Positions 1 to 6,171 of a DNA stretch of 6,171 bases are shown piece by piece. Position 1 is the stretch's first letter, and every line of letters starts with the position of its first letter. The notes beneath the pieces were generated by a model. It made no database searches and was not told where the DNA came from. It saw only the letters and a list, made by a program, of their open reading frames with translations. This stretch comes from Syntrophomonadaceae bacterium (GTDB taxonomy: Bacteria > Bacillota > Dethiobacteria > DTU022). The stretch covers positions 1 to 6,171 of the forward strand of contig SLBE01000080.1 in the NCBI GenBank assembly GCA_007126465.1, written 5' to 3'. A program made the position numbers and the translations under genes.

Positions 1-2252
1 ACTGTCTTAATGGTATAAACATGAAACTGTTTGTTTTTGACAGCTTCAACAACTTCCCTGCGCAGCATCAAACTCTTTTTGTTCTGCTCTGGAATAATAA
101 CGCCCTGTTCCCCGGTCAGACCGCGTGCTTTGCAGGCCAGGTAATATCCTTCTATTTTACTGTTAACGCCGCCTACCGGCTGTATCTCACCCTTCTGGTT
201 GATTGAACCGGTCACCGCCAGATCCTGCCTTAGCGGAACTTCGGCCAGGCTTGAAAGCAGGCTGAAAAGCTCGGCAGCAGAAGCGCTATCTCCATCTACG
301 CCACCGTATGACTGTTCAAAACATAAACTGGCAGTAAGGTTAAGCGGAGTCAGCGAACCGTAACGCATGCCAAGGTAACCGCTCAATATTAAAACACCTT
401 TGTTGTGGATACGACCGCTTAAATCACTTTCCCTTTCAATATTAACAATACCCTTCCGGCCAAGGTAAGTCGAAGCCGTAATCCTTGAAGGCCTGCCAAA
501 GCGGTAATCGCCCTGGTCAATTACCGAAAGTGCGTTAACCTGGCCAACTTCTTCGCCCTCCAGGTCCAGTAAAATATCTCCTTCTTTAACGGCTTCAACT
601 ATTTTTTGTTCATACTTGTTTGAACGGTAAACCATTTCTTCAAGGGCTTTATCAACCTGTTCACGGCCGATAACCTTGGCCCCGTCAAGTTCAGCCCAGG
701 TATCTGCTTCAAAAAGCAGATCCACAATCTCTGTAAAGCGAGTGCTCAGTTTATCTTGCTTTTCTGTTAAGCGGGTGCTGTATTCAACAATCTCAGATAC
801 TGCATTACGATCAAAGTGGCGCAGTCCCTGCTTGTTGCAGTGAAAAGATATGAATCCTGCCATTTTGCTAACGTTATCTTCAACCCGATCCATCTCAACA
901 TCAAAATCTGATTTTATCTTAAAGAGCTTGCGGAAATCTTCATCATAGTGATAAAGAATCTGGTATATAAAAGGGTTGCCAATCATGATAACTTTGATAT
1001 TCAGGGGAATCGGCTGCGGCCGCAGGGTAGACATTGCTACCAGGCCAAAGTGCTCACTTATATTTTCAATCCTGATCTCATTTGTCCTGAGAACACGCTT
1101 TAACACTTCCCATGACTGCAAGCCTGTCAAAACATCCCTGGCCTGCAGGATCAGGTAGCCGCCATTGGCCCGGTGCAGTGAGCCGGGTTTAATCATAGAA
1201 AAGTCAGTTACTACCATGCCGAACCGGTTTTCATATTCTACCCGACCAAGCAGGTTATAATAAGAGGGGTTAGTCTCGTAAATCATAGGAGCCCCTTCAG
1301 TATCCTTGTTATCTACCAGGAGGTTAACAGTGTACCTCATATCGGTCTGCTCCTGGCCCTGCTGCTTGCGCAACCAGTTCATCGGGTTCTGCATATCTTC
1401 CTCATCTCCCCTGAAATCGGAGAGATTGGAAAGTACATCCTCCTGAAAAGCCTGCAGGTAATCCTTGATCGCCTGGTAGCTATCGTATTTCTCCATTAGC
1501 TCATTGAACAGGTGGCCAATCGCGGATAGCCCGACTTTGTGATCCAGATCTTTTAATTTTTCTTTCATCTCTTTTTCAACACGCTGTATCCGGCGCATTA
1601 TATCCATCGCTTTAAGCTGAACTTCGGAAGATTTCTTTTCCATTTCGTCTTTATCTTCCTGGCTCAACTTAGCATAGTCTTCTTCACTGATCTGCTCCCC
1701 TTCCTGCAGGGGAATAGTCACATAACCGGAGCTTGTCCTTTTTAAAGCAAATCCTTTTTCCTGGGCTTTTTTATTTAGTTCATCGAGCAGCTCAGCCCTG
1801 GCATCCTGGAATTCTTTAACTACAACCGCTTTCTGTTTTTCATAATCATCACCATCGAATGCCTTGGGAATGGTCTCCTTTAAATCTTCGAGCAGCTCCT
1901 CGATATCACGGCAAAAATCATGACCTTTTCCTGCTGGAAGATTTAAGGCAATTGGTTCCCCGGGGTTTTCAAAGTTATAGACATAGACCCAGTCATCCGG
2001 CACCGGTTCCTGTGCCGATAATTTTTGAATGATTGACTGGGCATAACTGGATTTCCCGGTGCCAGTCAAACCGGTCATAAATATATTGTAGCCGGGACGT
2101 TTAATGCGCAGGCCAAACTCTGTCGCCTTCACAGCCCTGTCCTGGCCAACCATTTCTTCTAGTGGAGGCACCTCGGCAGTTGTCTTGAAATCTTTTGCCC
2201 TGATCTTACAGGAGTTACGCAAGTCCTTGTCTTTCAATTTTACCCAGCTCAT
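1..2252 (-). CDS. Lon-family ATP-dependent protease, AAA_32/LonB-LonC type (3' end cut by window)
   Basis: Cytosolic AAA+ serine protease expected to unfold and degrade proteins in an ATP-fuelled ring. My reading of the minus strand is open for 750 codons from the ATG at 2252 to the left edge; relatives run somewhat longer, so perhaps 40-60 residues are missing. In order: an N-terminal segment ending in PPLEEMVGQDRAVKA; Walker A GLTGTGKS (61-68, Lys67); a long charged, probably coiled helical insert (roughly 130-300); a conserved HRANGGYLIL strand (Asn363); a sensor-1-like IGNP (Asn426) followed by DEDFRKLFKIK; and a C-terminal Lon protease domain. The catalytic Ser656 lies in DGDSASAAE and Lys699 in GGVNSKIEG, 43 residues apart as in E. 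coli Lon (S679/K722). It has no Lon N-terminal substrate-binding domain, which separates it from classical LonA. It starts three bases after the nth stop, so it is probably co-transcribed and translationally coupled. Some LonC relatives have degenerate ATPase modules; this Walker A looks intact. Confidence 0.93.
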   Translation of the reverse strand, partial: MSWVKLKDKDLRNSCKIRAKDFKTTAEVPPLEEMVGQDRAVKATEFGLRIKRPGYNIFMTGLTGTGKSSYAQSIIQKLSAQEPVPDDWVYVYNFENPGEPIALNLPAGKGHDFCRDIEELLEDLKETIPKAFDGDDYEKQKAVVVKEFQDARAELLDELNKKAQEKGFALKRTSSGYVTIPLQEGEQISEEDYAKLSQEDKDEMEKKSSEVQLKAMDIMRRIQRVEKEMKEKLKDLDHKVGLSAIGHLFNELMEKYDSYQAIKDYLQAFQEDVLSNLSDFRGDEEDMQNPMNWLRKQQGQEQTDMRYTVNLLVDNKDTEGAPMIYETNPSYYNLLGRVEYENRFGMVVTDFSMIKPGSLHRANGGYLILQARDVLTGLQSWEVLKRVLRTNEIRIENISEHFGLVAMSTLRPQPIPLNIKVIMIGNPFIYQILYHYDEDFRKLFKIKSDFDVEMDRVEDNVSKMAGFISFHCNKQGLRHFDRNAVSEIVEYSTRLTEKQDKLSTRFTEIVDLLFEADTWAELDGAKVIGREQVDKALEEMVYRSNKYEQKIVEAVKEGDILLDLEGEEVGQVNALSVIDQGDYRFGRPSRITASTYLGRKGIVNIERESDLSGRIHNKGVLILSGYLGMRYGSLTPLNLTASLCFEQSYGGVDGDSASAAELFSLLSSLAEVPLRQDLAVTGSINQKGEIQPVGGVNSKIEGYYLACKARGLTGEQGVIIPEQNKKSLMLRREVVEAVKNKQFHVYTIKT

Positions 2253-2255
2253 ATT

Positions 2256-2918
2256 CTAAGATTCTCCCCCTTTTTTATAATACGGACACAGATCGGTTAA
2301 AAAACAAGCTCCACAATTTGGTTTACGGGAATGACATATTGTCCGGCCGTGAGCAATTAAACGGTGGTGACTTTCACTCCAGTGCTCTCGCGGTATCACC
2401 TTTTTAAGCTGTTCTTCAACCAGTTCCACTGTCGTTGAATCAGCCAGGCCCAGCCTTCTTGATACACGAAAAACGTGAGTATCAACAGCAAGGGCAGGCT
2501 GGCCAAAAGCGCTGCTGATAATCACGTTTGCCGTTTTACGGCCTACCCCCGGAAGACTGACCAGTTGTTCGAAGCTTTCCGGGATAATTCCGTTATGTTC
2601 TTCCACAATAATCCTGGCAGCTGCAATCAATGATTTACTCTTCTGGCGATACAGACCGCAGCTTTTTACATACTTTTCTAGCTGCATCGGCTCCATCTTA
2701 GACAAAGTATAAATATCAGGCGCTGCCTTAAAAAGCTCGCTGGTAATCCGGTTTACCTGCTGATCAGTTGTCTGGGCAGATAGAACTGTAGCTACAAACA
2801 ACTGGTAAGGGTTTTTAAATACCAGGCCGCTTTTCACTTCAGGATAATAGGCCACAAGCCGATCCATTATTGCCCTTGCTTTATGTTCAGGTTGATTTTT
2901 TAATTCAGTTTTTGACAT
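2256..2918 (-). CDS. nth: Endonuclease III, DNA glycosylase/AP lyase
   Basis: Base-excision repair enzyme that removes oxidised pyrimidines and cuts the abasic site by beta-elimination. The 220-residue product has the helix-hairpin-helix LPGVGRKTA with the Schiff-base lysine Lys128 (E. coli Lys120), and VDTHVFRV with the catalytic Asp146 (E. coli Asp138). The C-terminal [4Fe-4S] loop is Cys195-X6-Cys202-X2-Cys205-X5-Cys211, exactly the canonical spacing, so the cluster should be present. LSAQTTD near residue 50 is the usual family signature. Length is close to E. coli (211) and B. subtilis (219). Start choice: the ATG at 2918 has no Shine-Dalgarno, and an in-frame TAA lies three codons upstream, so no longer form is possible. 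An internal ATG at 2867 (Met18) has AAGGG five bases upstream, but starting there would remove part of the first helix. I prefer 2918. Stop is TAG. Confidence 0.97.
   Translation of the reverse strand: MSKTELKNQPEHKARAIMDRLVAYYPEVKSGLVFKNPYQLFVATVLSAQTTDQQVNRITSELFKAAPDIYTLSKMEPMQLEKYVKSCGLYRQKSKSLIAAARIIVEEHNGIIPESFEQLVSLPGVGRKTANVIISSAFGQPALAVDTHVFRVSRRLGLADSTTVELVEEQLKKVIPREHWSESHHRLIAHGRTICHSRKPNCGACFLTDLCPYYKKGGES
2264..2270 (-). promoter_or_regulatory. Shine-Dalgarno of the Lon-type protease gene
   Basis: GGGGGAG on the minus strand lies inside the last codons of nth, 11 bases before the ATG at 2252. The spacing is slightly long but usable. Because the site is inside nth, ribosomes finishing nth probably feed the protease gene. 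Confidence 0.55.
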
Positions 2919-3127
2919 ATAATATTATAGATCGCAATACAAACCAGGTAAAGTGCAAATAAAGTTCAGCCACCGGACAAGTTAATTTTTATATAACTGT
3001 ACAGCCCTCAGTACCGCCTGCCTGTCAAACCTGTGTTCGTTTTAGTTAAGCAGGAGCACGTGAGGCAGCGCTTTTTTCACCAGGGGCATGTAGAGAAAAC
3101 AGCATTAGCAGACAATCTAAGGCCATT
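2919..3127. other. Intergenic region between the racemase-like gene and nth
   Basis: A 209-base gap separating the metabolic operon from the nth-protease pair. It holds the predicted nth promoter at its low-coordinate end. I see no open frame with a credible ribosome site, no tRNA, and no strong GC hairpin followed by a T-run that would end the upstream operon. Candidate stems, such as those around the CACGTG near 3060, are only about four pairs long. A minus-strand TTGACA at 3023-3028 has no -10 at proper spacing. Read-through from the upstream operon into nth therefore cannot be excluded. Confidence 0.6.
2924..2952 (-). promoter_or_regulatory. Predicted sigma-A-type promoter of nth and the downstream protease gene
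   Basis: On the minus strand a perfect -10 TATAAT (2924-2929) is preceded by TTTACC (2947-2952, four of six matches to TTGACA) with an ideal 17-base spacer. The -10 ends only five bases before the nth ATG at 2918, so transcription would be expected to begin at or within a base or two of the start codon. That fits the lack of a ribosome binding site and suggests a leaderless message. The prediction rests on consensus matching only. Confidence 0.5.
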
Positions 3128-4333
3128 TTATTTTATCTTGATAACCGAATTTGCCGCCATTTCCTCAATATCAGCTTGCCTGTAGCCATGTTTTTCAAGG
3201 ATTTCCCTGGTATGCTCACCGTGCAGCGGTGGATCATAGCGCAACTGGCCGCCCTGGCCGGAGAATAAAACTGGAAAACCCGGCAAAATTTCAATCTCCC
3301 CTGAACCTGTTTCAGCTTTTATCCAGTAGCTGCCATCGTGGTTAAGCGGATGATCGACTGCTTCTTCCAGGGTTAAGATCGGTTCGCAGCAGGCATCAAC
3401 ATTGCTGAAGAACTCTACCCACTCTGCTCTTGTTTTCTTTTTAAAGAGTTTGCTGACTTCATCAATCATTATAGTACGCTGATCCTGGTCATACTGCAGC
3501 TCCGACCACTCCGGGTGACCCGTTGCTTCACAAAAAATCTGCCAGAAAAAAGGTTCCATTGCGGCCAGGCTCATGTATTTTCCATCGGCTGTCTCATAAA
3601 TGTTATAGCAGGCATAAGCGCCACTGATCTGCCCGCTGCCCCGCCTGGCTGTTTCATCACCGCTATTTAAAGCAGCGGCCGCCAGAGTTAAGGTGGGCAG
3701 AAGCCCCCTGGTCATCGCCAAATCAACATAACTGCCTTTATCTGTTCGTTCCCGTTGATATAGAGCCATCAGGATACCACTTAAAGTCATCATGGTTCCC
3801 CCGATAATATCAGCAATTTGTACCGCCGGCATCAGCGGATGGTCACCTTTTTCTGCGCTCAAATCAAGCAAGCCAGAAAGGGCCTGGTAATTCAAATCAT
3901 GGCCGGCTTTTTTCCGGTAAATTGATTCCTGGCCATATCCCGTCACGGATGCATAAACCAGGCTTTTATTAATCTTTTCAAGTTCCCTGTAGCTTAAACC
4001 AAGCCGATCCATAACCCCGGGCCTGAATCCTTCCACGATCACATCGGCTTTCTTCACCAGTTCTTTTATAACTTCCCGACCCTGCTCAGATTTTAAGTCA
4101 ATGGCTACACTTTTCTTGTTGCGGTTTAACTGGCGATAAAAGGCACCGCTGCCATCAAAAAAACGGCCGACGAACCTGGTCGGATCGCCGGCGTTCAGAT
4201 TTTCTATTTTCAGGACCTCTGCCCCGTAATCACCAAGTAACATTGTGCAAAGCGGTCCCGGCAGCAAACGTGTAAAGTCAAGCACTGCCAGGCCTTCCAG
4301 GGGAAGGTCCCGTTTTCTATCTCGCTCAGCCAT
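3128..4333 (-). CDS. CaiB/BaiF-superfamily protein, alpha-methylacyl-CoA racemase-like
   Basis: 401 residues, the usual length for class III CoA-transferases and related racemases, which form interlocked dimers in the cytosol. The N-terminal LDFTRLLPGPLCTMLLGDYGAEVLKIE block and GFRPGVMDRLGL are superfamily hallmarks. The active-site region reads AGHDLNY: His145, then Asp175 thirty residues later in QIADIIGG, and Glu260 in AAMEPFFW. These match His126, Asp156 and Glu241 of M. tuberculosis MCR in position and setting. The C-terminal half (DACCEPILTLEEAVDHPLN) also resembles human AMACR. The likely reaction is epimerisation at carbon 2 of a 2-methyl or otherwise 2-branched acyl-CoA. However, Asp146 occupies the place of the catalytic aspartate of CoA-transferases, so CoA transfer remains possible. 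The ATG directly follows the TAG of the flavoprotein gene with no clear Shine-Dalgarno, implying coupled translation. Stop is TAA. Superfamily is certain; the reaction is inferred. Confidence 0.85.
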   Translation of the reverse strand: MAERDRKRDLPLEGLAVLDFTRLLPGPLCTMLLGDYGAEVLKIENLNAGDPTRFVGRFFDGSGAFYRQLNRNKKSVAIDLKSEQGREVIKELVKKADVIVEGFRPGVMDRLGLSYRELEKINKSLVYASVTGYGQESIYRKKAGHDLNYQALSGLLDLSAEKGDHPLMPAVQIADIIGGTMMTLSGILMALYQRERTDKGSYVDLAMTRGLLPTLTLAAAALNSGDETARRGSGQISGAYACYNIYETADGKYMSLAAMEPFFWQIFCEATGHPEWSELQYDQDQRTIMIDEVSKLFKKKTRAEWVEFFSNVDACCEPILTLEEAVDHPLNHDGSYWIKAETGSGEIEILPGFPVLFSGQGGQLRYDPPLHGEHTREILEKHGYRQADIEEMAANSVIKIK

Positions 4334-5938
4334 CTACCGGTGCGTATAGTGCGGTAACAGGACCGGGCCGAGGCGATCATCTGCCGCACCAGTTTCTTCA
4401 AGCTCTTTATGGTACTTCTCCACATGCTCAAGGGAGAGCTTCTTCGGAGTTTTAATATCTTTAATTCTGGCAGCAGCATCAAAACCGGCACGCCGTCCGA
4501 AAACGATAATATCAAGCAGTGAATTACCCATCAGGCGGTTGGTACCGTGAATACCTCCGGCCGCTTCACCGGCCACATAAAGATTTTCCACGGCGGTCAT
4601 ACCATTTTCATTAATTAGCAGTCCGCCGTTCTGGTAGTGCAGGGTCGGGTAAATCAACATGGGTTCTTTGCGGATATCAACCCCGAAACGTAAAAACTGA
4701 CGAAGCATAGCAGGCAGCTGGCGCTCAATAGTTCCTTCACCATGGACCAGTTCAAGGATCGGTGAATCGAGCCAAACTGCTGTCATACCGGTTGGCAGCG
4801 GCACACCCAGACCGCGCTCTTCACACTCACGGATAACAGCCGATGACGCCACGTCCCTGGTTTCGAGGTGATAAACAAATTGCTCCCCGTTAATATTAAG
4901 CGGTGTCGCACCCAGGCCGCGGGTCTTTTCAGTTACCAGAAGGCCCAGCAGCTGGGGCGGGTAAGCTCCGCCGGTGGGATGGTACTGGATCGAGTCGGCA
5001 TAAATTGTTTCCGCGCCGGCCCTGTAGCCCATGACCAGTCCATCGGCAGTTGCCCCGTAATGGTTGCTGGTCGGGAAACCGCGGTAATGCAGTCTGCCGG
5101 ATCCCCCGGTGGCAATAATTACCGTTTTAGCCCTGGCAATCTGGTATTCTTCCGTTTCCAGGTTATATAGCACCGCTCCGGCGGCACGTCCTTCTTCATC
5201 GAGCAGAACTTCTACTGCCGGGCTGAATTCTACCACGGTAATATCCTTGTTATATACTTCGTCTCTCAGGGTCCGCATAATTTCAGCGCCCGTATAGTCA
5301 CGTGCAGCGTGCATCCGCTTTCTGGATGTCCCCCCGCCGTGAATGGTAACCATGGTGCCGTCTTCCTTCTTGTCAAACATGGTGCCCAGGTCTTCCAACC
5401 ATTTAATGACCAGCGGGGCATCCATGACCAGGGCCCTGGCCAGCTCTGGAACATTTTCAAGTCTTCCGCCACCCATTACATCAAGGTAATGAATGGCTGG
5501 CGTGTCATTTTCCTTATCTGCGGCCTGAATGCCGCCCTGGGCCATAACAGTATTAGCATCACCGAAGCGCAGCTTGGTGGCAATCAATACATCTGCTCCT
5601 GCTTCATGTGCAACCAGGGCTGCCGATGCACCGGCACCGCCACCCCCGATGATTAAAACATCGACATCATAATCGGGTTCGGCGCTTAAATCAAGATCGA
5701 CCCCGCGCAAACGGCTCCATGCTTCGAATACATCAGCCATTTCATTGGTCAGACGGGATCCCTTGTTGACCCCTACTTTAAGTTCGCGGAAACCGTCTAC
5801 AATATAGTCAGGGTGAAACTTTTCCAGAACATCACGCCGCTCATCCTGCGTCATCCGCGGATAATTGACTCCGACCCGGGAGGGCCTGGTCTCTTCTACT
5901 TTTTTCATTAATTCACGTAACTGTGGTGTGTAAGTCAA
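4334..5938 (-). CDS. Fumarate reductase/succinate dehydrogenase-type flavoprotein (534 aa)
   Basis: FAD oxidoreductase expected to interconvert fumarate and succinate or a related dicarboxylate pair. An extension of about 90 residues (PRMTQDER, FHPDYIVDGFRELKVG) precedes the dinucleotide fold IIGGGGAG (96-103). AQGGI (134-138) binds FAD, but the preceding position, where E. coli FrdA has its flavin-linking His in RSHTV, is Asn129 in DANTV, so the FAD should be non-covalent. Dicarboxylate-site residues are present: His320 (QYHPTGG), Arg340 (TEKTRG), Arg361 (TRDVAS), His434 (LHYQNGG), Arg468 (GTNRL), matching FrdA His232, Arg287, His355 and Arg390 for the main ones. The chain ends about 50 residues after the GRRAG motif, so most of the C-terminal domain of FrdA/SdhA is missing. 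No signal peptide or membrane segment is seen, suggesting a soluble enzyme. Start is TTG, chosen because of an ideal ribosome site. L-aspartate oxidase is a related alternative, but the extension and neighbours argue against it. Stop is TAG. Confidence 0.9.
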   Translation of the reverse strand: MTYTPQLRELMKKVEETRPSRVGVNYPRMTQDERRDVLEKFHPDYIVDGFRELKVGVNKGSRLTNEMADVFEAWSRLRGVDLDLSAEPDYDVDVLIIGGGGAGASAALVAHEAGADVLIATKLRFGDANTVMAQGGIQAADKENDTPAIHYLDVMGGGRLENVPELARALVMDAPLVIKWLEDLGTMFDKKEDGTMVTIHGGGTSRKRMHAARDYTGAEIMRTLRDEVYNKDITVVEFSPAVEVLLDEEGRAAGAVLYNLETEEYQIARAKTVIIATGGSGRLHYRGFPTSNHYGATADGLVMGYRAGAETIYADSIQYHPTGGAYPPQLLGLLVTEKTRGLGATPLNINGEQFVYHLETRDVASSAVIRECEERGLGVPLPTGMTAVWLDSPILELVHGEGTIERQLPAMLRQFLRFGVDIRKEPMLIYPTLHYQNGGLLINENGMTAVENLYVAGEAAGGIHGTNRLMGNSLLDIIVFGRRAGFDAAARIKDIKTPKKLSLEHVEKYHKELEETGAADDRLGPVLLPHYTHR

Positions 5939-5945
5939 TTTTTTG

Positions 5946-5953
5946 CTCCTCCT
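5946..5953 (-). promoter_or_regulatory. Strong Shine-Dalgarno that fixes the TTG start of the flavoprotein gene
   Basis: AGGAGGAG on the minus strand sits seven bases before TTG at 5936-5938 in the 23-base gap after the upstream stop. The next in-frame ATG (codon 11) has no such site, so the rare TTG is the best start. Confidence 0.85.
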
Positions 5954-5961
5954 CTCCAGGT

Positions 5962-6171
5962 CTATTTTTCAATCTCGCGGTCATTATAAAGCTGCTGCAG
6001 CTTTTCATTCGCAGCATTGACCAGTTCGTCAATTTCAGCATCCAGTTCGCCTTCCCTGATCGCTTTTGCTCTTTCCTTCAAAAATGGATCGGGCTTGGCA
6101 ATATAGCGGCTGTAAAGCCGGCGAGCTGTTAGCGCAGCGTTATAGTGAACAATATTTGCCGGGCAGCGCGA
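5962..6171 (-). CDS. C-terminal end of an unidentified protein, possibly an iron-sulfur electron-transfer subunit
   Basis: Only the last 69 codons and a TAG stop are in the window; the rest lies beyond the right edge. The visible part begins SRCPANIVHYNAALTARRLY and ends in a charged, probably helical tail rich in Glu, Lys and Ala. A Cys-Pro pair followed by a hydrophobic residue and a helix is how the last cysteine of a ferredoxin-type [4Fe-4S] motif often looks in HdrC-like or FrdB-like subunits. Together with the flavoprotein gene 23 bases downstream, this suggests its electron-transfer partner. One cysteine is weak evidence, and the protein could be something else. The frame is open to the edge and its close spacing to the next gene supports a shared operon. 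Confidence 0.6.
   Translation of the reverse strand, partial: SRCPANIVHYNAALTARRLYSRYIAKPDPFLKERAKAIREGELDAEIDELVNAANEKLQQLYNDREIEK

Noticed and set aside
21..206. Short plus-strand open frame (61 codons) at the left edge
   Set aside because: It is antisense to the protease-domain region containing catalytic Lys699, has no ribosome site and resembles nothing I recognise. The minus-strand frame is clearly the coding one.
3023..3028. Minus-strand TTGACA as a second promoter upstream of nth
   Set aside because: The sequence 16-18 bases downstream has no acceptable -10. The only AT-rich TATATAA is about 27 bases away, too far.
3050..3090. Possible terminator hairpin around CACGTG and AGCGCTTTTTT
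   Set aside because: The stems pair over only about four bases before mismatches, and the T-run is on the plus strand, where no gene needs ending.
4868..5656. Several plus- and minus-strand frames of 60-115 codons inside the flavoprotein gene
   Set aside because: All overlap a frame with full family motifs. Their products are low-complexity shadows without motifs or ribosome sites.
5923..6132. Plus-strand frame (69 codons) across the start of the flavoprotein and the upstream partial gene
   Set aside because: It lies opposite the strong AGGAGGAG site and two minus-strand coding ends. The hydrophobic product is the complement of charged helical codons.
1..6171. Apparent over-abundance of CTGGCC/GGCCAG words, as in an uptake or restriction-related signal
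   Set aside because: By eye there are roughly a dozen copies, but almost all fall in coding frames and follow from frequent GCC, CAG, AGG and CTG codons. There is no extended consensus, spacing or strand pattern.

Overview
The window is tightly packed and every supported gene lies on the minus strand. Its moderate GC, purine-rich Shine-Dalgarno sequences, a TTG start behind a near-perfect AGGAGGAG, and the gene content suggest an anaerobic, probably Gram-positive (Bacillota/Clostridia-like) bacterium. That placement is inferred from style and families, not from a phylogenetic marker.

In the direction of transcription (high to low coordinates) there are two blocks. The first is an energy or carbon metabolism operon. 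It begins with the C-terminal end of an unidentified protein, possibly an iron-sulfur electron carrier, cut by the right edge. Next comes a 534-residue fumarate reductase/succinate dehydrogenase-type flavoprotein whose dicarboxylate-site residues are intact but whose covalent-FAD histidine is replaced. The third gene, starting on the base after the flavoprotein stop codon and in the same frame, is a CaiB/BaiF-superfamily protein. It carries the catalytic set of alpha-methylacyl-CoA racemase rather than that of a typical class III CoA-transferase. The joint arrangement suggests anaerobic handling of a dicarboxylate or branched acyl-CoA, with electrons passing through the flavoprotein and an Fe-S partner. 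The substrate cannot be read from the sequence.

After a 209-base gap with a good sigma-A-type promoter at its far end comes a housekeeping pair: endonuclease III (nth, base-excision repair), and three bases later a Lon-family protease of the AAA_32/LonB-LonC type. The protease runs off the left edge with 750 codons visible and its Ser-Lys dyad present. The promoter sits so close to the nth ATG that the transcript would be nearly leaderless.

No RNA genes, mobile elements, CRISPR arrays or convincing terminators were found. I see no clearly new biological system. The most interesting points are the flavoprotein/racemase operon, the TAG-ATG in-frame junction inside it, and the leaderless-looking nth start.
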